From Pascua guehoae (Eukaryota; Basidiomycota; Tremellomycetes; Trichosporonales; Trichosporonaceae), in NCBI GenBank assembly GCA_001600415.1, contig BCJX01000020.1, positions 63,110-127,109 on the forward strand: a DNA stretch of 64,000 nucleotides, written 5' to 3'. Made by a program: the position numbers and the translations under genes. The notes under the pieces are model-generated. The model searched no databases. It saw only the letters and a list, made by a program, of their open reading frames with translations, and was not told the DNA's origin. Below are positions 1 to 10,363 of the stretch, piece by piece (position 1 is the stretch's first letter; each line of letters starts with the position of its first letter).

Positions 1-712
1 GGGGGGAGCGTATGGGGGCAGAGACGGGTTTGGGTGAGAGACGGGGTTTGGGCGCCGAGGACTGCGGCTTGGGGGGAGAGACGGTGTGCCGTTGACGACT
101 GGCGGGTCGCCCGCCAACTGGCTAGGCTGGGCCGGTGATGAGTCGCTGCCGCGAATGGACGAGGCTCGAGTAAGGACACAGCGATGGCTGTGGTGCGGCG
201 GGTGCGATGCTGAGGCTAAGAGCTCGCTCGGAGGTATCCGCCGAGAGGGGTCGGTGCGTCGGGTGGAGTGCCGCGCGGGTTAAGGTGCGGCGAGGGTCCA
301 GGTGTGGTCCAGGCTCAAGTGCGGCGTGCGGGCTGGCCAGAGGTGCGGCGTCGAGCACCTGGATCATGTACAGACGTCGGAGTGGGCTCGGCACTGGGCG
401 GGGGCACGCCAAGTGCGGTCTGTGCGGCATGAGCTGTGGTCTCGGAGACGACGTCTCGTGGTATAGCCTGAGACGGAGACGTGGACGTCTCATGGCATAG
501 CCAGAGACGGAGAGACGGGAGGGCTTGAGACGGGGGATTGATGTCGTCTATCTCAGGCGCTTTCCTGGTGCCGAGCTGGTGCCCCGTGTTCTTGCCAGCG
601 AACTGTATAGGGGAGACAGACATGACTGCTCCAGAGTGATGGCAAAGCCTGATTCTACATGACCGACTAGAGCGGACCCAGCGGCCAGCACGCGCAGCAC
701 ACTAACCCACAG
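1..712. other. Low-complexity stretch before the first EFR3 exon
   Basis: Degenerate G-rich sequence with scattered GAGACGG-type words (near 20, 37, 77, 445, 470, 505 and 529). No reading frame here resembles the missing EFR3 N-terminus. A CTAAC branch-point motif followed by CAG at 702-712 marks a splice acceptor for the exon that begins at 713. A tiny ATG exon at 622-635 would join in phase to 713, but it would give only five residues and is speculative. Confidence 0.5.
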
Positions 713-3700
713 CTCGTTGCTGATCTCTTTGCGGATCCTGCACAAGCTCCTCACCGAGTGCCGGCGCGACATTGGGCTGTTTGCGCACCAGGCGATGCGG
801 ATGATCTCGACTGCCGTCGACGTCAAGGTGTACCAAAAGAACGACACGGATCTCGAGGTGGCTGCGCGTGCGAGTGCATGCTTTGTCGCGTTTGCGACGT
901 ACACGGACGGAGTGGCGATTGGCGTCGACGACTCACTCACGACGACGTACCTCGGCGTCCTGGGCAAGTTTGCAAAGCTCGCGACGTTTACGCCGGCGGT
1001 GGAAAAGCCCGACGTCGAAGAGCAAAGCCGGGCACGCCTGATTGGCCTTGCGGCGCTCAACGGCGCGAGCAGCAGCGAGGGGGCGTTTAGCACGTCGACC
1101 GAGTTTCCGCGCCAGGTGCGCGTCATTGTGCCTGCGCTGCTGTCGCTCCTGTCCGAGCCCGACGTGCACGACCTCAAGGCCATGAGCGCAAAGCTCCGCC
1201 CCGGGTCGCCGTCGCCGTACCTCTCGGACGTGGCGGGCGGCGGCAAACGTCTTGACCGCCGCAAGTCGCTGCACGAGCACGTTCCCGGTGAAAAGGGCCC
1301 CGGCACCGAAGACGTGACTGAAGCCGCGTACCGGTGTCTGTACGACCTCGTGAGCGAGTGCACGCTCGGCCAGGCAAGCCACGTCCTCGACGTTGTCACG
1401 GCCTTCCTCGACCGCATGGGGTGGGAAAATGTCGAGCTCTACTGCTGGATCGCAGAGCGCATCACCGCTGCCATGCTCCTGCAGACACGCAGCATTGTTC
1501 CCGTGCGCCTCATCGAGGTCCTCGTCAACCTCCCAGACGACGGGCCGCCCACACACAAGCACTCGACTGTGCTCGCCATGATTACCGCAGTCCTCAGCTC
1601 CAACACGTCCCTCGTCGGCCTGCCCGTCACGGACATTCTGTCCAACCTCATTGCGGTCATTGTGCGCCGCGTCAGCCTCAACGCAAACGACGCGCTCCTG
1701 CCCGCGCTCGTCTCGTGCGTCGCCTCGCTCGGCACGCACATTTACTATGCCGACCAGATCAACGACATTGTCGAGGAGATTGCAGTCCAGATCCACGCGC
1801 TCCCCACGACCGACCCGGCGCGGCAGAATATCCTCCGGGTGCTCATCCACTGCATTACGGGCGTCATGACTGCTGCCGACGTTGGCGACGAGGCCGAGGC
1901 CGAGGCACGGTCCATTGAGGCAGGCCCCCGAGGGTCGGTCCAGCTCGAGCCAAAGGACAAGGGCAAAGGTACTGTTCCCGACTCGCCCGCGGTCGAGATT
2001 CCCCGCCGCGACCTCGGCCGCCGCAACCCCATCGCACCCGAGGTGTGGCAGGAGACACTCCCACTGCTGTGCGAGAGCACGTATGCTGTCCGCGCGGCGT
2101 ATGCGCGTGCCCTCGTCTTCTACCTCCAGACCGAAATGCCGCGCGACCGCCGCCCGCGCCCCGACGACCCCAACATTGTTCGCTTCTGCAACGCCCTCAA
2201 CGCGGCCATTTACACGCTCGCATTGAGCTCCGAGCTCGGCGCTGGAGAGGTCATTATGAGCCACCCGCCGACGCCGACGCCGCGTGATTCCCAGCACCAC
2301 ATTGACCGCATGACTGCAGCCAACGGCGCCAACGGGACGAGCGCCTCGCCGCCGAGCCCGACCCGAGGCATGTCGGTCGCAGGCGTGACATTCAACGTTG
2401 TCGAGCCCACACCCACAGACACGCCGGCGGGGACAATCACCGCCACAGCCCGCGCGGGCGGTGTCGGCAACGGTGTCTCGGGGACATCAACGCCCGGTTC
2501 CGGCAACGCTACCCCGCCGCCCAAGAAACCCATGCGCGGCGGGCGCCGCGTCTCGCTCCCGCTCAACCGCCTGCAGTCGGTCACGACCGAGCTCGCGTCG
2601 TTTGACAATGTTGCCACGCCATTCGACTATGCGGCCATCCTCAAGATTCTCGACGAGGTACACGCCGCCGTCCCCGTTGGCGCACTGACGACCGGCTTCC
2701 CGATGCTCCTCGCGCTCGACCGGGACGCGGCCGCCGAGCTCATCCGCCGCCCCGGCGACGCACGCACGGGTGCATGGGTCGTCGAGCGCAAGCGCGCGTG
2801 CCGCGAGACCATTGCGTACGCGTGGCGCCGCATCGCCGAGCGCTGGGGCATTGCCCCCGTCGTCGACCGCGCCGACCGCGCCATCCACTCGCTCCCAGAA
2901 CCATTTGCCGTCCCCGACTGGCCCGGGCGCGGAATCGACGACGACGTCCTGCCCCTCCCCGATGAGCCCGCCGCCTTCTTCCGCGACGTGACCGTCGGCG
3001 AGTCGTATGCCGCCACCCAGCCCCTCCTCGATCCAAACTTTCTCGTGCGCGCGTTTGCAGACGCCCCGCAGGTCGAGACGGGCGCGAGGGCAGACGCGCC
3101 CACGCTCGCGGCCAGGTTTGGCGCGCCGTGGACAGTCGAAATGGCCATTCGTGATTGTGAGTGTGTTTCGTGGAGCGCAGCGGTACCGCCGACATGACTC
3201 GTCGCTTGTGCCTATTCCATCGTGGTCTACGCCTTCTACTTTATTGCCCTGCCACTCCCAAGCCCCTCCCATGTCCCCTGTTCTCCACCCTCCCTCTCTC
3301 TCTCTCTCTCCTCCCTGGACACCACCCACGCCCTTGCCTATCTGTACACCTTACCCCTCCCCGCCTCCCCACCCACGCCGTTCCCCACTAACACCCAGCC
3401 GTTGAGCGCTTCCTCCCAAACACGGGCACATCCGAGCCCGCCCCGGCCCTGATGGCCATCTCGAACGCGTCATACGGCTCGTTTGGCCGCCCGACCTCGC
3501 GCGCAGTCGACGTCTCCGACCTCCGGGGCGCCCTCGCCGGCGACCCGGGCGCGTCACACTCGGCCCTCTCGTCCGCCGCCCAGTCCGTCGTCTCGGCAGC
3601 CAGCACCGCCCCAGGTGCCGGCCCGGCCCAGGTCCCCGGCGACGCGCGCACCCCGCCCCGCGCCCCGCGCACAAAGCCAGATGCCAAAGAGGTCCTCCAG

Positions 3701-3829
3701 GACATCTTCAAGGACAACAAGAGGCGCCAGCGCAACGTCAGCGGCATCAGTGGCGTGAGCGGCGTGAGCGCGAATACAGTCACGCCCACGACTGCCACCG
3801 GGACCGGGACGGCCCTCGCTGCTAGCTAA
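713..3829 (+). CDS. EFR3: EFR3-family plasma-membrane protein, 5' partial
   Basis: EFR3 proteins are armadillo/HEAT-like scaffolds that anchor the Stt4 PI4-kinase complex (with Ypp1/TTC7) at the plasma membrane; that role is known for the family. Visible exons are 713-3156 and 3399-3829, joined across an intron with a GTGAGT donor, a CT-repeat tract near 3295 and a CTAAC acceptor region; phases match. The protein reads about 957 residues: helical repeats with LLISLRILHKLLTECRRDIG near the start, a Ser/Pro/Gly-rich linker around residues 520-620, then a C-terminal part ending in ALAAS. The first exon begins after an acceptor, so roughly the first hundred residues, including the membrane-anchoring N-terminus, are not visible. 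They may lie upstream of the window, or the N-terminus may be lost. Family assignment rests on remembered sequence character and overall architecture. Confidence 0.75.
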
Positions 3830-4954
3830 CGGTGGGGGACGCCCGCCGCCTAGCAGAGGCAGGCTAGATATCGCAAAGGACACGCAGACACGCGCACACG
3901 CGCACACGGATCACGCGGACACGAGCCCCGACGTGGGCTCCAGGATACCCTATACCCATACCACACCATAATGGGGTTGTAGAAGTGCTAGATGATGCAT
4001 AATGTCGGCTCGGCCCGGCTAGGCGTGTGCGTAATGTCGAGGATGTGGGGTTGTGGGGATGTGGGGATGTGGCTGTGAAATGTCGGATGTCGGATGATGG
4101 ATGTGGGGATGCGGGGATGGGATGGGAGATGGGCCGTGCCCGGCTTGATTGTTATCGGGCCGAGGCGCGTGCCCCCCGCACGGCACATATCGGATCCGAT
4201 CCGAAATGGCCCGGAAAGACGCCGAGGTGGACATGCCGCCACGCGCCATGTCTCAGGCGTGTGCAATGTGCTGGACGTGTTTGGCTGCTTGTCCGCTCCT
4301 CCATTGTGCTGGGGTGGACGGGTGCACGCGCAGGGCTCATTGTGTTCGGCTCATGCAATGGCAAACAAACACCAGCACGGTCATGCGTGCAGCTCATGCA
4401 AACTGGCCAAATGGCAAACTGGCAACTGGCAAACTGGCAACTGGCAAACTGGCAAATTTGCCGACAGCATGCAACCCACAATAAGCATGTTTTGTCTATC
4501 ATTACGTCGCGGCGATCTCTATGCCGCGCCAGCCTGTATCTGTATCTGTATCAACGCGGCCGCGGCCAGTGTCTACAGTATGCCCAGCGTCCGGGTGTCA
4601 CGTGTTGAGTGTCGAGTGTTGATTGCAAGTGTCAAGTGTCGAGTGTCGAGTGTTGCGTCGAGGTCCAGCACGCGCATCCTGCCCGGGCTGCCCGAGGCAC
4701 GCACTCGATATGTCGATATGAGGAGCCGGCGTGACTCGCAGCTAGCACGCAGCCGCAGCTGCTGCGGGTCGCTCGCAAGGCTCGTAGCACCCCACACGAG
4801 CTCGTGCCGGCACCACTTGCGGTCCCGACGCACGTCCCAGCGCCATCTCTGCGTCTATGCCCTCCGCGTCTCTCGCTCTCCGCGTCCCTGTCAACTCCCG
4901 TCTCCCCCTTCAGCACCTCCACGTCCACGACTGCCTCTACCCCATTTGCGACTG
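3830..4954. other. Convergent intergenic region, EFR3/GDT1
   Basis: Holds the 3' flanks of two converging genes. I see no gene. It contains TGGGGATG-type G-rich words (4040-4130), a 15-bp tandem repeat (4400-4456) and GTGTCGAGT repeats (about 4605-4670). Confidence 0.5.
4400..4456. repeat. 15-bp tandem repeat
   Basis: The unit AACTGGCAAACTGGC is repeated about 2.7 times without error from 4417, preceded by a diverged copy from 4400. It lies between two convergent 3' ends and is not inside a gene. Confidence 0.85.
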
Positions 4955-5226
4955 CTACCATCCGGGATCCGCGCCCAGATGCGTCTGGTACGCCTCGACG
5001 CTGTAGATGATGGCAAAGACGAGGAACGAGAATGCGCCAATCAGCGCGACTGACGTGTCAGCTTTGCAAGAAGCCAGTCAGCTGACTCACTGTGCTTGAC
5101 GGAGAGCTTTGTGGAGAGGTAGCGGCCGCCCATGACGGCGAGGACGGTGCAGACGCTGTGTCCGAGGATGGTGCCGAATGCGACGACGGGTATGCTCTGG
5201 TTGTCAGCGGTGCTCGGAACGGGACG

Positions 5227-5291
<65 letters not shown>

Positions 5292-5337
5292 GGGGGGGGG
5301 GGGGGGGGGGGCGGGGGGGGGGGGGGGGGGGGGGGGG

Positions 5338-5378
<41 letters not shown>

Positions 5379-6999
5379 GGACGGATGGAGGAGCGAGGAT
5401 GTAGAGGCGGTTGAGGGCGGCGGAGTAGGGTTGGGCGCAACGTAGGGAGGGACGTGGGGATCCGTGTAGAAGGCACGGAGATGGATCAAGGAAAGAATAT
5501 CGGGTGGATAACGTAGACATTGGGACGCTCGAGTGGGGACGTAGGGATGCAGAACATGCAGTCACGAAGCCGCAGCCAGCGCAAGCATAGCCAAGCTCCA
5601 CGCCTCCGACCAAGGACCACTCACATGGGCACCAGCCATGGCGACGGTGGTAATCTGGGACCGGTCGCCCCACTCTCCCAGGAATGTAAGCACAAAGGCC
5701 TGGGCAAAGACGGGGTTGGTCATCATCTGGACAGCATTGCGGACGGCCTCGCGGGCGTTGTCGAGAAAGTCCTCGGTCTTGGCCTGGATGGGACCGAGGG
5801 TGGAGCCGCCGAGGGTGATGAGGGGTGTGTGAATGCGCGATCCGCCCGGTGACCGGGAGCGTGTGCGGGAGCGGCTCGAGGCGCGGTGTGGGCGGCGGGC
5901 TGGGGACGCGTCACGGGAGGATGCTTGAGCAAGGGAATTGTCCAGGGGTGCGTCGCCGAGGGGAGCTGTAAGGGGGCGTTGGTGTCGGCCGGTGCGGCCT
6001 GCGCGGCCTTCCTCGAGCGCCTCGAGCGGCAGGGCATTGTTGTTGAGCGGGTCGTGGAAGGCGGCGTCCTCTTCGAGCTCTTCCTCGACTTCGCGCATCT
6101 CGTCCGCCATGTGCGACGCCGGCATGGCCAGCGCTTCCTGCAGCATCTTGATGCCAAAGACGACAAAGAGGAGGGCTGCTGCCCACAGTGTCCACACCTG
6201 GTGTCAGCGGACCAAGAGGCGTGGGCAAGTGACAGTCAAGGGGGGGTGAGCGGTGTGTACGGTATCTCGGGATACAGCCGAGAGACAAACAAAGCGTGCC
6301 GAGGGAACGTGCAACGTAACGAGCGCAACGAGGCCGCAGCACTGGCGCATGACCAAGCGTCATGGTCACGCCGCAGCCGCACCACGGGCAGCATGCCATG
6401 CTCACCTTTGGAATCAAGCCGAGGAAGAACTTTCCCAACGCCGCCGACAGAATCGACATGATGACAAGCGACGAAAATGCGCCGAGGAACACGGTCATGC
6501 GCGGATGGCGCGTCGCCATAATGGCCGCGATGAGAAATGTCTTGTCGCCTGTGTGGGGTGTTAGTCGCGGTCCGGCGTGTAGTGTGTGGGTGTGGGATGG
6601 GTCGTGTATGCCGCGCGTCTGAGGTGCGCGTGCCGTGTACCGCGGGTGTGGTGGTCGTCGTCGTCGTCATTGACATGGCTGTGGCTGCCCTTCTAGACTT
6701 GACAATGTGACTCGCCCAGGATCACAAGTTGTGCGCCGCACTGCACACAACACACGGTCCCGGCGTCCGCTCACGAAGCCGACGTTGCAGCGTAGGCAAT
6801 GCCGCTCTCCGACTCGACTTACCAATCTCAGACACGACAATCATGACAAACGCCGAGAGGAACGCGTCTGTCCGTCAGCATCTGCACGCAGTGACCAGTG
6901 ACCCGGAGCTTGAGCTTGTCGACCAGCGACGAGCGTGTAGGCTCTGTGTGCACACGTACGAAAGTTGCCCTCATCTTGTGCTCCAGAGGGGTCACCCAT
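4955..6999 (-). CDS. GDT1: GDT1/TMEM165-family Ca2+/Mn2+ transporter
   Basis: Members of this family (UPF0016) are Golgi cation/proton exchangers that supply Ca2+ and Mn2+ to glycosylation enzymes. Six exons: 6999-6960, 6867-6823, 6548-6406, 6197-5625, 5196-5091 and 5049-4955, giving 333 residues with all phases consistent. Both signature motifs are present: SEIGDKT at residues 26-32 and GEWGDRSQ around 250-257, each within a hydrophobic block. About six membrane segments are evident, with a long charged Ser/Arg-rich cytosolic loop (residues about 105-215) between the two halves. The start is the ATG at 6999, which leaves only about 14 residues before the first membrane helix and no separate signal peptide, unlike yeast Gdt1; an upstream start is possible. 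Intron 5197-5624 contains a 150-nt poly-G tract. Confidence 0.9.
5228..5377. repeat. Near-pure poly-G tract in a GDT1 intron
   Basis: 150 nt with only three non-G bases (T at 5291, C at 5312, C at 5338). The longest pure run is 63 G. It is poly-C on the GDT1 sense strand and lies wholly inside intron 5197-5624. The poly-Gly and poly-Pro frames across it are not genes. Confidence 0.95.
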
Positions 7000-7642
7000 G
7001 GTAGAAGGCGGAGGCGAAGGGTGTGGACGAGTAGAGTGATGAAGTTTGAATGACAATGCCAAGATGGTGCGAAGGAGGTATAGTGTAGTGTAGGAGGTAG
7101 GTAGACCACGTCGTAACTTGTAACTTGATGGCGCCGCCAACGCGGTGGTTTGTTTGAATTGTCGACGCAGAGTGGACAGGGCCGGCGTCGGCGCCGACAT
7201 TCAAACGACACCGAGCCAGCCAGCGCCAACGCGAGCAGAGCGGACAATCCACACCGCTGGCAACTGGGGTGGAAAATGTGGAAAGTGCCGCTCCACGGCC
7301 ACGTGTCCCCCAGGGGGAAATTTGCGGCACGACGCGGCAATGGCAAAGGCGCGCAAATGTTTATCCGTCAATCAACCGAGAGTTGCATGTATGAGTTAGG
7401 CGTGCAGAAGGGGGAAGGGGGATGAGACAGTATTGACGCGTGGCGAACGTGGCCCTGGGTCACCAGGTGGGTATTGTGGCTATGCGGGGCAAGGGGGCGG
7501 GGCTGGCCGCGTCGACACGAGACCACGAGACGAGGTGTCATCTGCCATCCTTGCACTGCCATTCATCAACACTCGATCCCCCATATCCAGACCTTGACTC
7601 TCAACACCACCTCCTCTCGTATCTTATCCCCCGGCCACCAAC
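7000..7642. promoter_or_regulatory. Divergent promoter region, GDT1/ArfGAP
   Basis: 643 bp between two divergent start codons. It must hold both 5' UTRs and promoters. I cannot single out a convincing TATA box or other element. Confidence 0.45.
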
Positions 7643-9826
7643 ATGTCGTCGCGGCAAGGTACGCACAGGACCCCGCAACAGCACCCTGCGCCGCGACGCT
7701 GACGGACAGACAAGGCGACGACGGAGCGCAATGCGCGTATCCTGCGCGAACTCGTCAAGAGGCCAGACAACAAGGCGTGTGCCGACTGCCGCAAGAATGG
7801 TGCGTACTACGGCGCGTGGGGAGGGGTAGAGTGGGGGTTCTCATTGAGCCTGGCATCGAGTTGGTGGGCCCATGTCAACATAGCTCGTTGCCAACTGGGG
7901 TATCGGCCTGCGCCGTCGCGTGTTCGAGCGCGACGGTAGTGAACCGGGTCGGCGTGAGCTCGAGGCCAAACTGGGCATTTTGCACCCGAGCTAACTAACA
8001 CACAGATGCGCGCTGGGCGTCGTGGAATCTGTAAGTGCCGTGCTAGCCGTGGGCATGCTGTTCGCCCCGATCTCAATGGCCTGGGGCTCGCGTCCGGGGG
8101 TATGGGTATCCGGCCATCCCCGCGTGCTCGGTGCTCCTGTCCTCATCGATCGAGGCCGCCCTCGCACCAAACACGAGCCCAAGAGCACACACACACACAC
8201 ACGAGAAGCAACCGGAGGCTGACGCACAGCGGCGTGTACCTGTGTATTCGGTGCTCGGGCATCCACCGCTCGATGGGCACGCATATCAGCAAAGGTGGGT
8301 GTGGAATACGGCGCGACGTGTGGCATACGCCACGGTGATCGCGTCCGAGTCGTGTCGGGCATCGGGTTACCTGGCATAATGCGGAGCTAACCCCGCAGTG
8401 AAGAGTATCGATCTCGACATGTGGACGCCAGAGCAGATGGAGGTGGGCATTCTGTGCAGGTTGTCGCGGGACGAGTTGTACGACCTCTGCGACGTCCCTG
8501 TTTACATCTCGCTTGCGCCAGATGTGGCATGGGAAGGTGCTGCATGCCACAGCACAACCTGTCGCGCACACAACCAGTTCAACCGGCTAACATGCAGAAC
8601 ATCCAGAAGTGGGGTAACCGCCGCGCCAACGCGTACTGGGAGCGCCACCTCAAGGCCGGCCACATTCCCCCCGAGCAGTATGTCTCCATTGACCCCCGGC
8701 TTGCGCCCCTACCATTTCCACTTCTGCCACTCTACCTCACCTCCTCCCAACACCCAACAACTCCCCCCGCGCTCTGACTAATGGCAGCAAAATCGAATCC
8801 TTCATCCGGTCAAAGTACGAATCGCGCCGATGGGCGATGGACGGCCCGCTCCCGCGCGACCCGAGTGTGCTCGACGACCTGTCCCTGAGCCAGGCGCAGT
8901 CCGGCGGCGAGGCGTCGGCCCCCGCCCCACAGCCGACCCAGTCCAAGCCGGCGCAGCGCGCCACACCGACGGCGACGAGCACGAGCGCCCCGCCCCGCGC
9001 GGCCGGCGCGCCGCGCCACCCCCTCCTCTCGCGTCCGCAGGCGCGCGCAAAACCCGCCGCGCCCGCAGCGGCCCCCGCCCCCGCCCCGATCATCGACCTG
9101 TTTGGCGACGACACGCCGCCAGCGACGACGCCCGCGCAGGCACCTGCGGCCTCCCCCGTCGCAACTACCGCCGCCAAGCCCGCGTCGACGTCGACATCGC
9201 CGGCCGCCACGTCCCCTGCCCAGCCTGCTGCCCCGCCGAGCAACATGTTCGACCTCGACTTCAAGGCGCCCTCGCCCCCGCCGCAGAAGACGGCAAAGGC
9301 CGACATTATGAGCCTCTTCTCCCAGCCGTCCCCTGCGTCCGCCGGCGCGGCTGGCACCTCCAACTTTGGCGGGGGCTCGTTCTTCAACGCCGCGCCCGCC
9401 GCGCCCCTCTCGCCGCAGAACGCGTATGCGTCGTGGAACGGCGGCATCACGTCCTCCAACCCCCCCGCGGGCCAGGCCACGGCCGCCCCCGTCCCCACCT
9501 GGGGCTTTGAGCAGGCTGCATGGGGTGGGCCCCACCAGTCCCAACCCCAACCCCAGCAAGCACAGCAAGCACACGCCCAGTCCCCCTCGGGCCTCGGCTA
9601 TGGCAATGCAAGCGGGTTCGGCGGACCCAGCGGCGTCGGCGGCCTCACGCACACGCTCGGCAGCCTCAACATGGGCGCCACGAGCCCGCAAAAGTCGACG
9701 GGCTCGGGCGCGGGCTCGGGCTCGGGGCTGTGGGGAAACGACCCCTGGGCGGCGCCGGCACAAGCACAGCCGGCACCAGCACCGAAAAAGGACGAGCGCG
9801 ACCCGTTTGCGAATATTTGGAGCTAG
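7643..9826 (+). CDS. AGE2: ArfGAP, AGE2/SMAP type
   Basis: Predicted GTPase-activating protein for Arf, acting in trans-Golgi/endosomal vesicle traffic. Seven exons: 7643-7658, 7710-7799, 8006-8030, 8230-8294, 8399-8442, 8598-8677 and 8788-9826, giving 452 residues in phase. The N-terminal ArfGAP domain carries the zinc finger C29-x2-C32-x16-C49-x2-C52 and the catalytic-arginine motif GIHRSMGTH (R57), followed by WGNRRANAYWE and SFIRSKYESRRW. The C-terminal two thirds is low-complexity, Ala/Pro/Ser/Gln-rich, with IIDLFGDD (clathrin-box-like), FDLDF and a final NIWS, as in SMAP/AGE2 proteins that bind clathrin coats. Introns are 50-230 nt; intron 3 contains a CA repeat near 8190. The choice of AGE2 over other ArfGAP subgroups is inferred from the tail and length. 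Confidence 0.88.
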
Positions 9827-10363
9827 CGATAGACGGTAGACACGGCATGCATTGATACAGTACGTGGGCGCGTGGGATGGGTGCCGTGGCGGCGGGCGCT
9901 GGTGGGTGTATTTGGTGGTGTGGTGTGGCCGTGCGTGTGGTGTTGGTGGTGTTGGTCGTTCGGACGTGTGGTCGTGTCGACCGGATCATGGACGTGTGGC
10001 CGACTCGGAGCTGGGCTGGACTAGATCTACTCCTGTCCGCTTCCACCTCGCCATTGTACAGACTCGGCTACACGCACCCGTGCATCACGGACGGCTCAAA
10101 CTATTCATACAGCGCGTGTGTCAAGATGTGCAATCCAAGCAAAGCAACGGCCAAAAGAGCGAGAGAGAAGCCAAGCAAAACAAGTATGGACACAAACTGG
10201 ACGCCTTAACGCAAACCCGTCTTGGTCCTCTCCTCGTCGTGTATCCACGCTAACCACCTCGGCGTGCGGTCCAACCTCCCCCCCTTGTCCTCACCCTCCC
10301 TTCTTCCAGCCCTCCCGTGCTTCGATCCTCCCACTCCACTCCACTCCACTCCACCCCAGCACC
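9827..10363. other. Convergent intergenic region
   Basis: The 3' flanks of the ArfGAP and the Zn2Cys6 factor converge here. It contains GT-rich and CCACT repeats (10330-10356) and no gene that I can support. Confidence 0.5.

Noticed and set aside
933..2300. Long minus-strand open frame of about 455 codons
   Set aside because: It is a shadow of EFR3 in GC-rich DNA; its Arg/Ala/Gly-heavy composition has no domain character.
5092..5489. Poly-Gly, poly-Pro and poly-Ala-type open frames across the G run
   Set aside because: They exist only because a homopolymer has no stops. The region is an intron of GDT1, with exons on both sides in phase.
8190..8210. CA dinucleotide repeat as a regulatory feature
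   Set aside because: It is a short simple repeat inside an ArfGAP intron, with nothing to suggest a function.
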